Of a stretch of 64,000 bases of DNA, positions 1 through 11,072 are shown piece by piece (the stretch's first letter is position 1; each line of letters begins with the position of its first letter). Source of the DNA: Cryptomeria japonica. Its lineage: Eukaryota > Streptophyta > Pinopsida > Cupressales > Cupressaceae. The position numbers were made by a program, and so were the translations under genes. The DNA lies in NCBI RefSeq assembly GCF_030272615.1, contig NC_081415.1, positions 104,586,796 to 104,650,795 on the forward strand, in the 5' to 3' direction. Below the pieces are notes generated by a model. The model was not told the DNA's origin, did not search any database, and saw nothing but the letters and a program-made list of their open reading frames with translations.

Positions 1-365
1 GTGTGTTAGTGTGACTTGCATTTGCATTCTAGTTGGCTGGACAGATGAATTAGTGTGTTAGTGTGACTTGCATTTGCATTTGCATTTGCATTTTAGTTGG
101 CTGGATAGACAATTGACTATTCTTCTCCAAGCATTTGCATTTTACTTGTGTTTGCATTTTAGTTGGCTGGATAGACGATTGACTTCTCCAAAAAATTGAA
201 TTGATGTCTCCTTAGAATTTTTTGAATTAATGTCTCCTTAGAATTAGTGACTTGCATTTGCATTTTAGTTGGCTGGACAGACGATTGATTGTATTTGCAT
301 TTAAGTTGGCTGGATAGCCATTTTAGTTGGCTGGACAGCCGATTGACTTGTGTTTGCATTATAGT
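1..365. repeat. Short imperfect tandem repeats around AGTTGGCTGG
   Basis: The block AGTTGGCTGGA recurs about six times, near 31, 96, 161, 266, 304 and 325, each preceded by one or more TTTGCATT units and often followed by CGATTGACT. Spacing is irregular (about 20 to 105 bases). No open reading frame of interest is present. It lies downstream of the eIF5 gene (the gene reads leftward) and may be intergenic satellite-like DNA. Confidence 0.7.
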
Positions 366-411
366 TAATGAAGCACTTTACCTTTAATTTTAATAGAAAA
401 AAAAATGTTAG

Positions 412-1157
412 ACAATCATACATAGTACATCAGAAAGTTGATTATGTACATTAAAACAGACCCGCAAAATAATTTAACCATCCCAGTTTGGCATACAGAC
501 ATAGGCAGTAGGCAGAATAGAACATTCAAATGCACCTGGCCAAAAATAATTTAACAATCCTAATTTGACTTACAGTCACCATGATTATTTCAACATAAGC
601 AGAACAGAACATTCAAAAGTACCTCAGAGCACAAGAACAACAAAATATGAACAGATTCAAGCCAAAAAAACATACCAGAGGAGTAATATCAAAATATCAA
701 CAAACATCTAGCATAAATCTCAATAAGACACATGTCAACATGTCAACATATCACGTACAATCATACATAGTACATCAGAAAGTTGAATATGTAAAAGTAA
801 CTTAACAATCCCAGTATGGCATACATACACAGTTCAACATAAAATAATTCTAGTTTGGAAAACACAGCTAGTTCACCCAAACATTCAACATAAATCTCAA
901 TAAAACATATGGCAACATAACGTATTCACTAGCTGTCTACTACAGAATGTAAGAATGTGTGCTAGAAATCCTTCAAATAACAATCCCAGTATGGCATACA
1001 TACACAGTTCAACATAAAATAATTCTAGTTTGGAAAACACAGCTAGTTCACCTAAACATTCAACATAAATCTCAATAAAACATATGGCAACATAACGCAT
1101 TCACTGGCTGTCTACTACAGAATGTAAGAATGTGTGTGCTAGAAATCCTTCAAATAA
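412..1157. repeat. Duplicated 3' flank of eIF5, including a 175-bp tandem pair
   Basis: Two adjacent copies of a 175-bp unit lie at 806-980 and 981-1157; the second is 2 bp longer through an extra GT. Both begin CAATCCCAGTATGGCATAC and end CTTCAAATAA. A more diverged related segment starts near 412 (ATCATACATAGTACATCAGAAAGTTG recurs in part at about 760). No coding potential is seen. The stretch from 1158 to 1532 has no repeat I recognise and probably includes the eIF5 3' UTR. Confidence 0.75.
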
Positions 1158-1532
1158 GGCTAAATAATAGGGTTTCAACACAGATCTCAACTGAAAGTAA
1201 CATCATCAATTCAATAGCTGTCTAGGACAAACGTAGCAGATACGTCAGAACTTGACATTTCTAAAAATACTATACATAAAACTGTCTGCTTCATAGGTAG
1301 CTTATATAAAAAACAATCAACAGATGTCTGCAACTCTGAACGTAAGAATAATTCACTAGGCTGTTTAGGCTGTCTTCTTCAAAAGTACTGGTAGAAACGA
1401 TACTTAGAAAATGTTAGAAACCATAAGGATAAAGCTGCACAAGGCAGAATCATTATTTGAGAAGAGAGTTCGATAAAATTACTTCAGAAGAGTTCGAAAA
1501 AAGTGCTACAGATGTAGCAAGGTAGAAGATTC

Positions 1533-2891
1533 CTAATCCTCCTCCGATTCAGCCTCTGCATTCTTCAACCACTCAACAAATGGTTTGACATTTTTCCAAA
1601 TTGGCAATGCCTTCTTTTCAGCATCTGTTGTACCTTTATCAAACCACTCATAAATAATTTCTTCCTCCAATATCTCCTCATCGTACAGGAACTTAAGAAC
1701 TAAAGGAACCTCCTTCACAGCTTCAACACGAGCATGATTACAAAATGCTTCCACCGCACCAAGCAGCAGCTTCTGAGAATTTTCATCCTGCACAACTTCG
1801 GACAAGAACTGTTTATTTTTAGTTACCTCTTTTGAAAACCCTTTACCTGCACCATTAAAAAGAGCTTCAAAATAGGCATTCATTATTTCTTGTGGAGAAC
1901 CATTTGATGATTGCATAAAAGATGCCAGTTGACTCGGTGTACTTGCATTCTTCTTTTTCATCTTATTCTTAAAAGCTAGGACAAGATCATCATGAATACT
2001 CAATGCAGACAATTCGTTAATATTGGAATCTATTTCAGCATCATCCTGCTCAGGCTTCTTCGGAGAGACATTATCAACCTCAACTTCTCCATTCTTGCCA
2101 TTAGACTTCTTTATTGGCTTAGAGTTTTCAAGATCAGTGTTTTCCAATATAACCATCTCACTTGTAGCAGAAGTCAGCTGCTCCTTAATTCGTTGCTTTG
2201 CAGCCTCAATAGAAGTATCAGTCTGCCATTGCACATCATCATCCCCATTATCTTCATCATCTTGGCTTCCAGGAGAATGGTCCTCATCAGAGGACCCTTT
2301 CTTCTTTGATGTTTTGGTTACACTCTCATGGACTTTCTTTTTTGTTTCTTTTTTAGCCTTTTTCATGTCTTCGTCAGCCGTTTCACCAGCTTTTAGACGC
2401 TCCTTTTCTGCTCTTCTCAAGGACTTCTTGTCTTTGCCTCCCTTCTTCTCTGGGGGATTCTTCAAAATAAATGTGGTCAGCTTGTCCCTCATATCAACTT
2501 CTGAAACGTATCCACAAGCTGCACACTTCAAAGTAATCATCTGAGTTTTTGAAATAAGGATCTCTGTCTCTGGATTGCCACATCCATAGCACTGCACATA
2601 CTTTTTAATAAAAATCTCCAGAAGTGCAGCTAGCTTTGCAGTATCATGAGACCCATTAACAAGAGAAGTCCCTGTTTTTTCATCAAACTTTGACTGAGCA
2701 CCCAGTTCACAACCAAAATACTTAGTTGTATATGACGGGGGCCTGCCAAGAGCTTTGGCCACATCTACCATGTTCACGACATTAGTCTTAATGCCATTAC
2801 CTCGGCCCTCAATCTTTGTAATCATTTTAGGCATCTTATACCTGTAGAAAGCATCATCGCGGTTACTTGCACCAATGTTTAGGAGAGCCAT
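1533..2891 (-). CDS. eIF5: Eukaryotic translation initiation factor 5 (eIF5)
   Basis: The product is the GTPase-activating protein for eIF2 in the 43S/48S preinitiation complex; in the cytoplasm it stimulates GTP hydrolysis on start-codon recognition. The 452-residue reading frame opens with an eIF2-beta/eIF5-type domain. [10 protein letters not shown] holds Arg17, which aligns with the catalytic arginine finger (Arg15 of human eIF5), followed by [11 protein letters not shown] and the [16 protein letters not shown] block. A C4 zinc ribbon uses Cys101, Cys104, Cys123 and Cys126. A lysine-rich then acidic linker (about 145-225) leads to a C-terminal W2/HEAT domain (about 300-452) with two acidic-aromatic boxes, EEEIIYEWF and [15 protein letters not shown]. 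Length is normal for plants. The start is the first Met of the conserved N-terminus. The coding region has no intron or stop and appears functional. Confidence 0.96.
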   Translation of the reverse strand: MALLNIGASNRDDAFYRYKMPKMITKIEGRGNGIKTNVVNMVDVAKALGRPPSYTTKYFGCELGAQSKFDEKTGTSLVNGSHDTAKLAALLEIFIKKYVQCYGCGNPETEILISKTQMITLKCAACGYVSEVDMRDKLTTFILKNPPEKKGGKDKKSLRRAEKERLKAGETADEDMKKAKKETKKKVHESVTKTSKKKGSSDEDHSPGSQDDEDNGDDDVQWQTDTSIEAAKQRIKEQLTSATSEMVILENTDLENSKPIKKSNGKNGEVEVDNVSPKKPEQDDAEIDSNINELSALSIHDDLVLAFKNKMKKKNASTPSQLASFMQSSNGSPQEIMNAYFEALFNGAGKGFSKEVTKNKQFLSEVVQDENSQKLLLGAVEAFCNHARVEAVKEVPLVLKFLYDEEILEEEIIYEWFDKGTTDAEKKALPIWKNVKPFVEWLKNAEAESEED

Positions 2892-3037
2892 CTTTTCTGA
2901 CCAGTGATTGCTGGAGGGTTAAAACAAGATTCTGAAGAAGCAATGTAATTTCTTGTACACCTTTCTATTACAAGGTAGCCGTCAGAAAGATTGATATTGA
3001 AAAGCCAGGAAAGGACTGCCGAGAAGGAGGCTGTCCT

Positions 3038-3300
3038 TTATGTTTTAGCACAATGGCCTGTGCACTGAAAAATGGAAGGATCCAAATGCAATCCCCAAAA
3101 AACCTCAAAATTTGACTTGGTCTCGAATGCATACAGCCAATCTGCTCCACCTGGAGAACCAAGCTGTTTATTCCTTTCTTTTGAGGTAGGATGATAACCT
3201 CCAAGCAGTGCAACCAGCCCCAGGCATGAACTACCGGCTACAGACATATAAGAATCTTCAACCTGAGCGCCCTCCACTTTGACTACAATTCACAAAGAAC
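3038..3300 (-). other. Exon-like open stretch of unknown identity in the eIF5 leader
   Basis: On the minus strand a pyrimidine-rich stretch ending in TTGTAG near 3294 is followed by an open frame of about 80 codons ending at 3038. Its composition looks protein-like (YMSVAGSSCLGLVALLGGYH, then SPGGADWLYAFETKSNFEVF), unlike the low-complexity shadows around it. I do not recognise the family. It could be an alternative leader exon of eIF5, an upstream ORF, or a captured gene fragment. There is no intact start context or partner exon that I can identify. Confidence 0.25.
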
Positions 3301-3984
3301 AAAACTTAATTTGGTGAAAAGTTTCATATCAATGTGTAGTGATAAAAAGAGAAGTAAAAAGTCTGCATATTCAAATCAATACAAAACAATTGGGACAATA
3401 AAATGCTTCAATCAAAAACATTGCATACAGAACAATGTAACAGAAAGTTGCAAAACAGAATTTCGGTAATCGGACTATTAAATAAAAGAAACTAACATGT
3501 AACAACAAAAACAAAACTATAATTAATTTTTTACTGGATGTATACTTATAAGCTTGGATAGGTATATCATTATCCTCCTCAGAGTTAAAAATTATACACT
3601 AAACAATATTCAAGAAAAAAACATGAATTTTGTAGATCCATCTTTCCCACATCACAGACGAGCAATTTTGTTTGAATAATATCCTTGTCAGATAGTACAT
3701 GGCCTTCAGTCCAGAAATGTAAATCTACAAAATGCTTAGACAAGCAGCAAAGCACAAACAACAACAAAAAATCAAAACCCAAAATTAAAGTCAGTTGGAA
3801 AAAAGAATGCTCCCTGCAGAACTCCCAAGTTTCAAGGGCAAGGATGAGATGCCCCCTAACCAACCCCTACTACAGCTTGCAGGGTTAGCTCACCCCTATA
3901 CAAAGACAATATCCCCATTTAAAAAAATAGGAATTTTTCAAATTGCCAAACACTGAAAATATTTTCCATTAACTAACCCACCCT

Positions 3985-4612
3985 CTGATTGAGCTGCAAT
4001 TCATTGAATCTGCTATTGGCTAGGAGTCAACTGGGAAAACACAAATCCATAGAAAATATTATTTTTCTAAGCAGCAATTCTGAGAAAGCAGATCAGGTTA
4101 GGATGAGAGAAATCACAAACAAGCAATTGGCATAAGAGCAGACTGAGAACACACTATAATTTTTACACATTAGATCTGCACTCTGATCAGGCTGCACTGT
4201 ATGCAAGCTACCATTGGCTAGGAGTCACCTGAAAGAAGGCAAATCCACACACCCCTATAATTCTTCCAAGCATCATTTCTAAGAAAGTGGCTAGGGTTCG
4301 GGCAGAATGGTCACTGCACAAAGCCACATATATCATCTGTTCTAAACTAATAAGTCTCTCCTCACAACTGATAAAGCGGAACAGATTAGGATGAGAGAAG
4401 CCACAAACAAACAATGGGCATAAGAGCAGACTGAGAACACACTCTCTGGTCAAGCTGCAGTTTGTGCAAGCTACCATTGGCTAGGTCCCCTGAAATAAGG
4501 CAAATCCACACCCCTATAATTCTTCCAAGCACCATTTCTGAGAAAGCGGCTAGGGTTCGGGCAGAATGGCCACTGCACAAAGCCACATATATCATCTGTT
4601 CTACACTAATGT
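3985..4612. repeat. Three diverged tandem copies, unit about 200-260 bp
   Basis: Segments starting near 3990, 4190 and 4455 share GCTACCATTGGCTAGG, then ATAATTCTTCCAAGCA, then a block ending ACATATATCATCTGTTCTA (last two copies). GCATAAGAGCAGACTGAGAACACACT appears in full or part in copies one and two. The array lies in the putative eIF5 leader intron and carries no coding sequence. Confidence 0.65.
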
Positions 4613-7430
4613 GTCACCACAACGATAACCAGTCAAAGAGCAATTGCATATAAGCTAAATCATTATATAGTATTAAGTTATTAACTATGTAAAATTTATA
4701 TTTAAATATTAGTATAGTTAACTAGATATTTAATTATAGTAGGCATGAATTTTTCCACAGTCAATTAATTTAGTGGAGAATGCATTTGAATTCAACAGTG
4801 AGTATTTTTGCATCAACATTTTGTCCAGTAATCTAATAATAGAACTACTAATTTGCCAATTATTCAGGAGGGCTTGCCCTGAACTGGGCCTGATATATTA
4901 AATTAATGAAAGAATCCTTCAACAACCAGATCTTTTTGTTGAAATTTTACGGGGAAATAGAACACATATCTTTTGACTTTTTATCAAAATGAGTTCGATC
5001 AGGAAAAGATCCATATAACAACGATTGTGAATTAAAAAATTGTTTAAAAAGAAGAATTAAAAACAATTGCCCCGATCTGGGCCTGGTATATTAATTCAGT
5101 ACATGAAGGGATTCAGCCAGGGTACAGTCAGCCGCATGCAGCTTCACCAAACAAACCCATGGCCATCACAAATCTGCCCAGAAAAACACCCTTATTATTA
5201 TCGAAACTTTTTTGGACTGACCTTTTTATCACAATTTTACAGACATACAAAAAAACCCTCGCGCATAATGTTGTTTCTCTATAACAGTGGTGAACATATA
5301 CAAATGGCGCTCTCACGATAATATGATCAGTCCTCTGTTAACAGTGTTGCCATTCTCAATATAACTTTCAGTTTCAACAAATGATTCAAGCAAGAATAGT
5401 TGGACCACAGATAGGATTTTAAGGGGAGATGAAAACACGAAACTGAATTCCTTTCTTTTGCATGCTATGAGAATGAAAGTTACATTGAAACTCACGATGG
5501 GGTTTTTGGTTATAAAAAATGGTGGCAGATTTTATGTTTACTTCATATGTGTGAGGCATTAAAAGACTTGTGTACAGAATCAAAAAGCCTATTAGAGTTT
5601 GTGTGAAACCTTACTAATAAAAACAAATATACATCAGCAATTCGTTCGGTTTTCCCACACTGAGAAATCCAAAATCAACTTACATAACTCATCCACATAC
5701 TGATGGCAAAGTGATAATAGCAACTTAATAGAAATTTTCGAAAATTTTGTATAATGTTTTATCCAAATGCTTTCAAATTCAACACTCGAAATTTCAAATC
5801 TAAAGACATAAATTGTTGAACAAACAAAACAATGACATGAAAATGTAAAACCAATAATCAACAAATAAACACAACTAATGTACACGCAAAATAATATTAT
5901 TATATTACATAACAAAAACGTAGATATGGCTATGCAGCAAAACTTGCATACATTACAACAAATTGTAAACTAGGTGCTTAAACGATATGCACAATCTCAC
6001 AGAAATAATCTAAATCATATCTTAAAAATATATTCAATCTTCACACAAATAATCTAAACATATATTGAACGACGTATATAAGTCCTCCCAGAAATAATCT
6101 GTACAGAGGTGAAAAAACTCACAAAAATACATCTAAACAATGGAAAAAATGTGAACACAAAGCAAAAAAAGAAAAACAGAACAAATAAATTGTTAAATAC
6201 ATATAGCTGGAAGGCAACAGAATCTAATGCCAGACAGTTGGTGAGATAAGGTGTAAAAGACCCTTTTCCATTATGATCGGTCTCATATTGCCTGGAGAGG
6301 ATTAAATAAAAATAACAAAGCGCTTGCCGACTCCAAGGAACGTGCCTCCATAACTTGATACAAAATAAAATAACGAAACAGTACACAGTCCTTCAAAAAA
6401 ATGCTCGAGACTAAGCCTTCTCCCCTGATCAAGGGATTGAATCCACATCAAGGAAAAAAAAGCAATAAAATCACTCGATTCATCAGGATAGGTATCAAGT
6501 ATTCGGAGCATTAAGGGTCTAACAAGCAAAATATTGATATTTAGCTTTATCATAAGCCCAAATCATAACCTTCACAATACACTAAAATCACAACCTTGAC
6601 TCTTCACCCTCACAGGGTAATTAAAAATTTTGTAGGTTTTCAGCTTAAGACAAACCCCACCAAATCCTGCCAGATCTGATAAAAGACGCATCTAAATCCC
6701 ACGCTTCACAAAAAAAAAAAGTTAGGGTTTCACATGCGAACCTGATGAATAATTCAACCCTAAGCTAAAGCATCAACAGAGGCCGTGGAAATTATATCAC
6801 AATTGCCAAATCCTACCAGATCCGAATTAATTTAAAATCCTTGAGCTTCATAAAGGGATTCAAGCTCTTATTAAGAAAGATAACCTAAAATCACAACCTT
6901 TACCTTTACGCAATCAATCCAACTCAGATCCTGACTGATCACAAACTAAGCCACTTACTCTGCTATGAAAATTAAAATATTATCAATTTTACAGTATCAG
7001 ATTTAAATATGTTCGTTTAATAGACCCCGAGTGACTTAATCTGCTAAACAAAATATAAATATTATCATTTCTACAATAAGAGATTTAAAGATATTGTCCG
7101 CTGAGGTAGACTTTAAGTGTTATTTTTTCAATCCATTTTTACATTTCTATCTTCGCTTGCGAATCCAAAAAGATGATGAAAAAAAAGAGAAAAAGAAAAA
7201 AATTTTAAAAAGCCAAAAAAATAAACTAAGCCCTATCCCTGTCAAATTCGTTGTAAATTCCCAAATCCTTGAAAACACAGGCGAATAAATGATCTTTCAA
7301 CCACACGAATTCGATGACAAAAGCTCTACAAACAACAATCAAGAAAACAGAACAAAAAAAAAAGGAAAATCGGGAACAAATAAAGATAATAATCTACATA
7401 CTACTGCAATTACTAACTCAGAACACACAC

Positions 7431-7640
7431 CTGATTTGAAACAATTCCTCTCTCTGCGATTGCCCAAAGACCTCTGAAATAATCAAGCGGTAATATCGGT
7501 GAATGTGAAACGAACCCTCTGCCTTGAAATTATGGAAGCGCCGATTTGCTTGCAAACTGGAAATGTGCTTCCTTCGCTGCGGCCAAGAATAGAAAAGATG
7601 CAACGAGGATAAGCGAAGGTCGGCGAATATAAAACCTAAC
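7431..7640 (-). promoter_or_regulatory. Candidate eIF5 promoter and first non-coding exon
   Basis: Reading leftward, a TATA-like TTTTATATT lies at about 7626-7634, followed by a GC-richer stretch of about 170 bases without a long ORF, then a consensus-like donor at 7431/7430. This is the composition and arrangement expected of a TATA promoter plus a 5' UTR exon. It is the only such candidate upstream of eIF5 in the window. No transcript evidence is available. Confidence 0.4.
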
Positions 7641-7979
7641 AAGGGGAGTTAAAGTTTAACCCTGGGTTTGACGTAACTGAAGACCAGGGGTTAGAGTTGA
7701 ATGCTTTTAAGCTAGTCCAGCTATACACAACCGACCTCCCTTTGAAAGACAGGTGAGCCCGTGGTTATCCTGTGGGACCCACCTAGTCGTGGTGGGGTCT
7801 ACATTGTGAGGCGGGAGGTTCAAATCTATGACACATTTTTTGTTATGTTTAATAGATTTTTTTATTTTATCTTGGTGTAATGGCGGAAATTGTATAGCCA
7901 TGTCCTTTTCCTTTATGTGTTTTGGTCTCTTTTTCATTAGAGTTGTGTAAATGTAAAATTGTCTTTGAGTTATTTGATA
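7641..7979. other. Intergenic stretch, nothing firmly identified
   Basis: A GC-richer block at about 7725-7835 has a GGTTCAAATCT box reminiscent of a pol III B box, but no convincing A box, tail or flanking repeat. The rest is AT-rich. I assign no gene. Confidence 0.4.
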
Positions 7980-8848
7980 ATTAAAATTCTATTTGGAAAA
8001 AATAGTATGGAGAGATAAGGTGGGTAGATATCAAATTATTTACATATATAATATATATAGATAATTTTCATATTGGTTAGTTTTTTTTATATAAAATAAA
8101 ATGATGAAGGAAGAGTAGATAGTAGTGTATTATTATAATAATAATGTGTGTTCAATTTTAATTATTGATAGTTATTTTTGTGTCAAGATCAAATGGGATA
8201 TAGGTTCATCACATGCATGAATCTATTTATAAACACGTCATTTATATTTGATAAATTATTTTTATTTGATACACATAGAAGAATGTTTTTTAATAATGGA
8301 ATGATTTGGTAATTAAAATCATATAAATAGTATGGAGAGATAAGGTTGGTAGCTATCAAATTGTTTTAATATATAATTATAGACAACTTCAGTATTTGTT
8401 AGTCAAATTTATATTAAAATAATGAAGCAAGAGTAAATAAAAGTGGGATGCAGCTAATCTAGCTCTAAAACCGTGATGTCGTACGATGCAAAACCTTCGT
8501 GTTATGAAGACACAAAAATTGCATAATAGACTAGGATGGATGCGGGGCTCGACAAAAGCGTTGCAGCCGCTATAGGCCCCTGTGTATAACACGAAGATTG
8601 TTTTCAGTGTACGACAATATAGTCGGAGCCTTTTTAGAGCTAGAATCACCGCAATCCATAAGAGTGTACTATTATAATAAGTGTGTGCCCAATTTTCATC
8701 ATTGCTAGTTATTTTTGTGCAAGTGATCTAAAAAGATTAGATAATGAATATAATTTCACCACATGTGAATCAATTTTTACAAACATGTTATTTACATTTG
8801 ATGAATTATTTTTTATTGTACAACATAGAAAAATGTTTTTTTTTTAGG
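7980..8848. repeat. Diverged direct duplication of an AT-rich segment, second copy split by a MITE
   Basis: Copy 1 (about 7980-8299) and copy 2 (about 8311-8445 plus 8667-8848) share in the same order: TTAAAAT...ATAGTATGGAGAGATAAGG, TATCAAATT, GAAG(C/G)AAGAGTA, TATTATAATAA, AGTTATTTTTGTG, CATTTGAT, and an ACATAGAA(G/A)AATGTTTTTT end. The aligned empty site in copy 1 defines the MITE insertion in copy 2. Confidence 0.75.
8446..8657. mobile_element. Mutator-like MITE, 212 bp
   Basis: The ends are inverted repeats of about 50 bp with small indels: the left end starts GGATGCAGCTAATCTAGCTC and the reverse complement of the right end starts GGATTGCGGTGATTCTAGCT. Pairing resumes at TTCGTGTTAT/ATAACACGAA closer to the centre. 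It is flanked by ATAAAAGTG (8437-8445) and ATAAGAGTG (8658-8666), a 9-bp target duplication with one mismatch. Nine bases is the size typical of Mutator-type elements. The duplicated sister sequence at about 8146 shows the empty site. There is no transposase, so it is non-autonomous. Confidence 0.75.
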
Positions 8849-9089
8849 GAGCATGCAAATAAAGGGGGTCCTTTTAATTAGTCTCTCATTTCCTCATTGT
8901 CATAGAGTCAAAAGATAAGAAGTGTGTACCTTTGATTTATTTCAAAGTGGTAAAGTGTTGTTTTGTAGTGGAATTGAGTTTCTTGTGATGATAAGGCAAA
9001 GGATTGTTTAATTAAGCGTGTAAAGAGACCTAAGCTACTTTGAATAGGTAATAAATTTATTTGGAGTGCATTAAGGTGGCCCACAATAT
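8849..9089. other. AT-rich intergenic stretch
   Basis: I see no gene, terminal repeat or clear duplication in this stretch. Confidence 0.4.
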
Positions 9090-9995
9090 TAAGAGGGTGA
9101 TTAGCATAAGTAGGTAGTGAATTATGTTAAATTGTATTATTTTTCATTGTGAGTAATAAATATTTTCTTAAATCTTTATTTTTTAAGTAAAGTATATGTA
9201 TTAGGATTTTAGAAAACATATATAATCAATTTGTTTCGTGATTTGTATTTAATAAATTCAATTGGAATACAAGTTTGAATTGTTAGTCTTTGTAATGTCA
9301 ATGATCTCAAAGTTATAAGGACATCAACTATACCTAACTCATTAATTTGTTTAACTTGATAAAAATAATTGAATTTAATTATTATATATATTACATCAAA
9401 TAGCATAACAATTAATATGATGAGTGTTTGATTCGTGGCATTATTGAAATAATTTTCTCAAGATGGGTGCACCATCATTCAATCCACTTAAGCCTCGTAT
9501 TGATGCAAGATACTTTGCTCATTAAGAGAGTGACTAGCATAAGTAAAAAATGAACTATGTTAGATTGTATTATTTTGTCATCATTAGTACAATAGCAATC
9601 TTCTTAAGTCTTTATTCCTAAGGTAAAGTGTATGCATTAGCACTTTAGAATAGCATATATCTAATTTTTTTATGTTGTTATTTATATTTAATGTACTCAA
9701 AATAATAAAAGTTTGGATTGTTAGACTTTATAACATTAATGATCTCAAAGTTATAGGAGTGGTAGATATAACTAACTCATTAATTTATTTAACAAAATTA
9801 AAGAATTAAAAAAATTAAATTATTATATTTATAAATTACATCGAACAACATAACAACAACTGACATAATGTGTGTTTGATTCACAATGATGTTTGGCATT
9901 GATAATATTGAAATAATCTTCTCAAGATGGGTGCACCATCATCCAATCAAACTAAGCATTCCATCAATGCAAAAGACATTGTCAATTATGACACC
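9090..9995. repeat. Diverged direct duplication, unit about 430-470 bp
   Basis: Copy 1 starts near 9093 and copy 2 near 9523. Shared blocks in order are AGAG(G/A)GTGA(T/C)TAGCATAAGTA, TGTATTATTTT, TAAGTCTTTATT/TAAATCTTTATT, GTAAAGT(A/G)TATG(T/C)ATTAG, GATCTCAAAGTTATA, and CTCAAGATGGGTGCACCATC. No reading frame survives in either copy. Confidence 0.7.
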
Positions 9996-11067
9996 CTCTA
10001 ACCCTATTGTTTCCATAGTAAAATATATAACAATATTGCATATATGTGTGTAGTGTCAACCTCTATTGTTAAATTAAATTTAAAAAACAATAGCATTTTC
10101 AATTGCAAAGGCAGTTTTAATCTTATTTAGCCATGTTTTGACTTTTGTAATTTGTTTTCTCTTGGTTTAATAGTGTTTTATTTTTGTTTTGTTTTGATTA
10201 TATAGGATTTTTGAAATAGCAAATGAAAATTCTAGCCAAAGTTCTAGTATTACTTATTTTTTTAACATGGAGTAAACAATTAACAAATAAGGCTTCTATT
10301 AGCCTATTTTTTTGTGACTTTCTATTAGTGTTACATCATGATTTGAGCAAAAGATACAATTATTTCCCTTGTTGTAAATTAGGGTTGCTTGTGCAACTCT
10401 AAGGATGTCTTCTTAAACAACCTCATAATTGATAAAAACATATTGTTGACCTAGTCAAGTTTCCCTAGGTCTCACAACCACCTATCACGGATTTATGTCA
10501 TAAGCATGTTTTGTCTAGATAAGCCTCATATCATCTGCATGCAATGCACAAGCATTTTCCCATGTTGAAAAGTTGTGTTTCAATGTGTTATTGTGAATGG
10601 AACATATAATATAAATTAATCTCTAGAATAGTTTTTCATATCAATAGGTTTATTGCTTTTGACAAATTATATATTTTATGGTCTATATATCTTAGGTTTC
10701 ATTTTCTCCCATATCTCTTGTATTCAAAAATAAATTATGCTAGACAAACATTTGATAGTATCTTCGATCGTGCAATATAGTGATATATTAAAGACTTAAA
10801 ATTAACATTTTATAACTCATCTAGTTCTTTGTTTAATTGTTTGGTAGACTTCAAAAAAAGTGTGTGAACATACTAGCAGATTTGTCAATAGATCTACATT
10901 TCCTTGAGGTAGTTTTTCATTGAAGTGGAACGATAGTAAATGTATACAACTTATTAAGCATGCGATTATTTTAGATTGATCAATGCACTTAATGTCAATA
11001 TTTTATCTAGTAGATGATGCATAGCATGGTCATGAAATAGTGTGGATATAAGGCCATGAAGTCATTA
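9996..11067. other. AT-rich stretch without recognised genes
   Basis: There is no long ORF on either strand. Together with 18844-19780 it was one continuous sequence before element A inserted. It may be old, decayed transposon DNA, but I cannot name a family. Confidence 0.4.
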
Positions 11068-11072
11068 GTAAG

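Larger units (their letters stand above)
2892..7430 (-). other. Probable 5' UTR intron of eIF5
   Basis: Between the eIF5 start codon and a promoter-like region at 7431-7640 there is about 4.5 kb of AT-rich, mostly non-coding sequence. On the minus strand a good donor (CAG followed by GTGTGTG) ends the 5' exon at 7431. Acceptor candidates lie just upstream of the ATG, the best being TTCTTCAG near 2932. Plant eIF5 genes often have an uninterrupted coding region with an intron in the leader; assigning it here is inference. Apart from the exon-like ORF and the repeats listed separately, I see nothing in it. Confidence 0.45.

Noticed and set aside
2023-2544. 173-codon plus-strand frame opposite eIF5
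   Set aside because: It is an antisense shadow of the Lys/Asp-rich eIF5 linker, made of Ser/Phe/Leu runs.
7725-7850. Possible tRNA-derived SINE with a GGTTCAAATCT box
   Set aside because: No clear A box, no tail and no target duplication could be found, so it is not annotated as an element.
8633-8647. TTTTAGAGCTAGAA matches the start of the common Cas9 guide scaffold
   Set aside because: It is part of the terminal inverted repeat of a plant MITE and pairs with its left arm. There is no repeat array or cas gene, so the match is coincidental.
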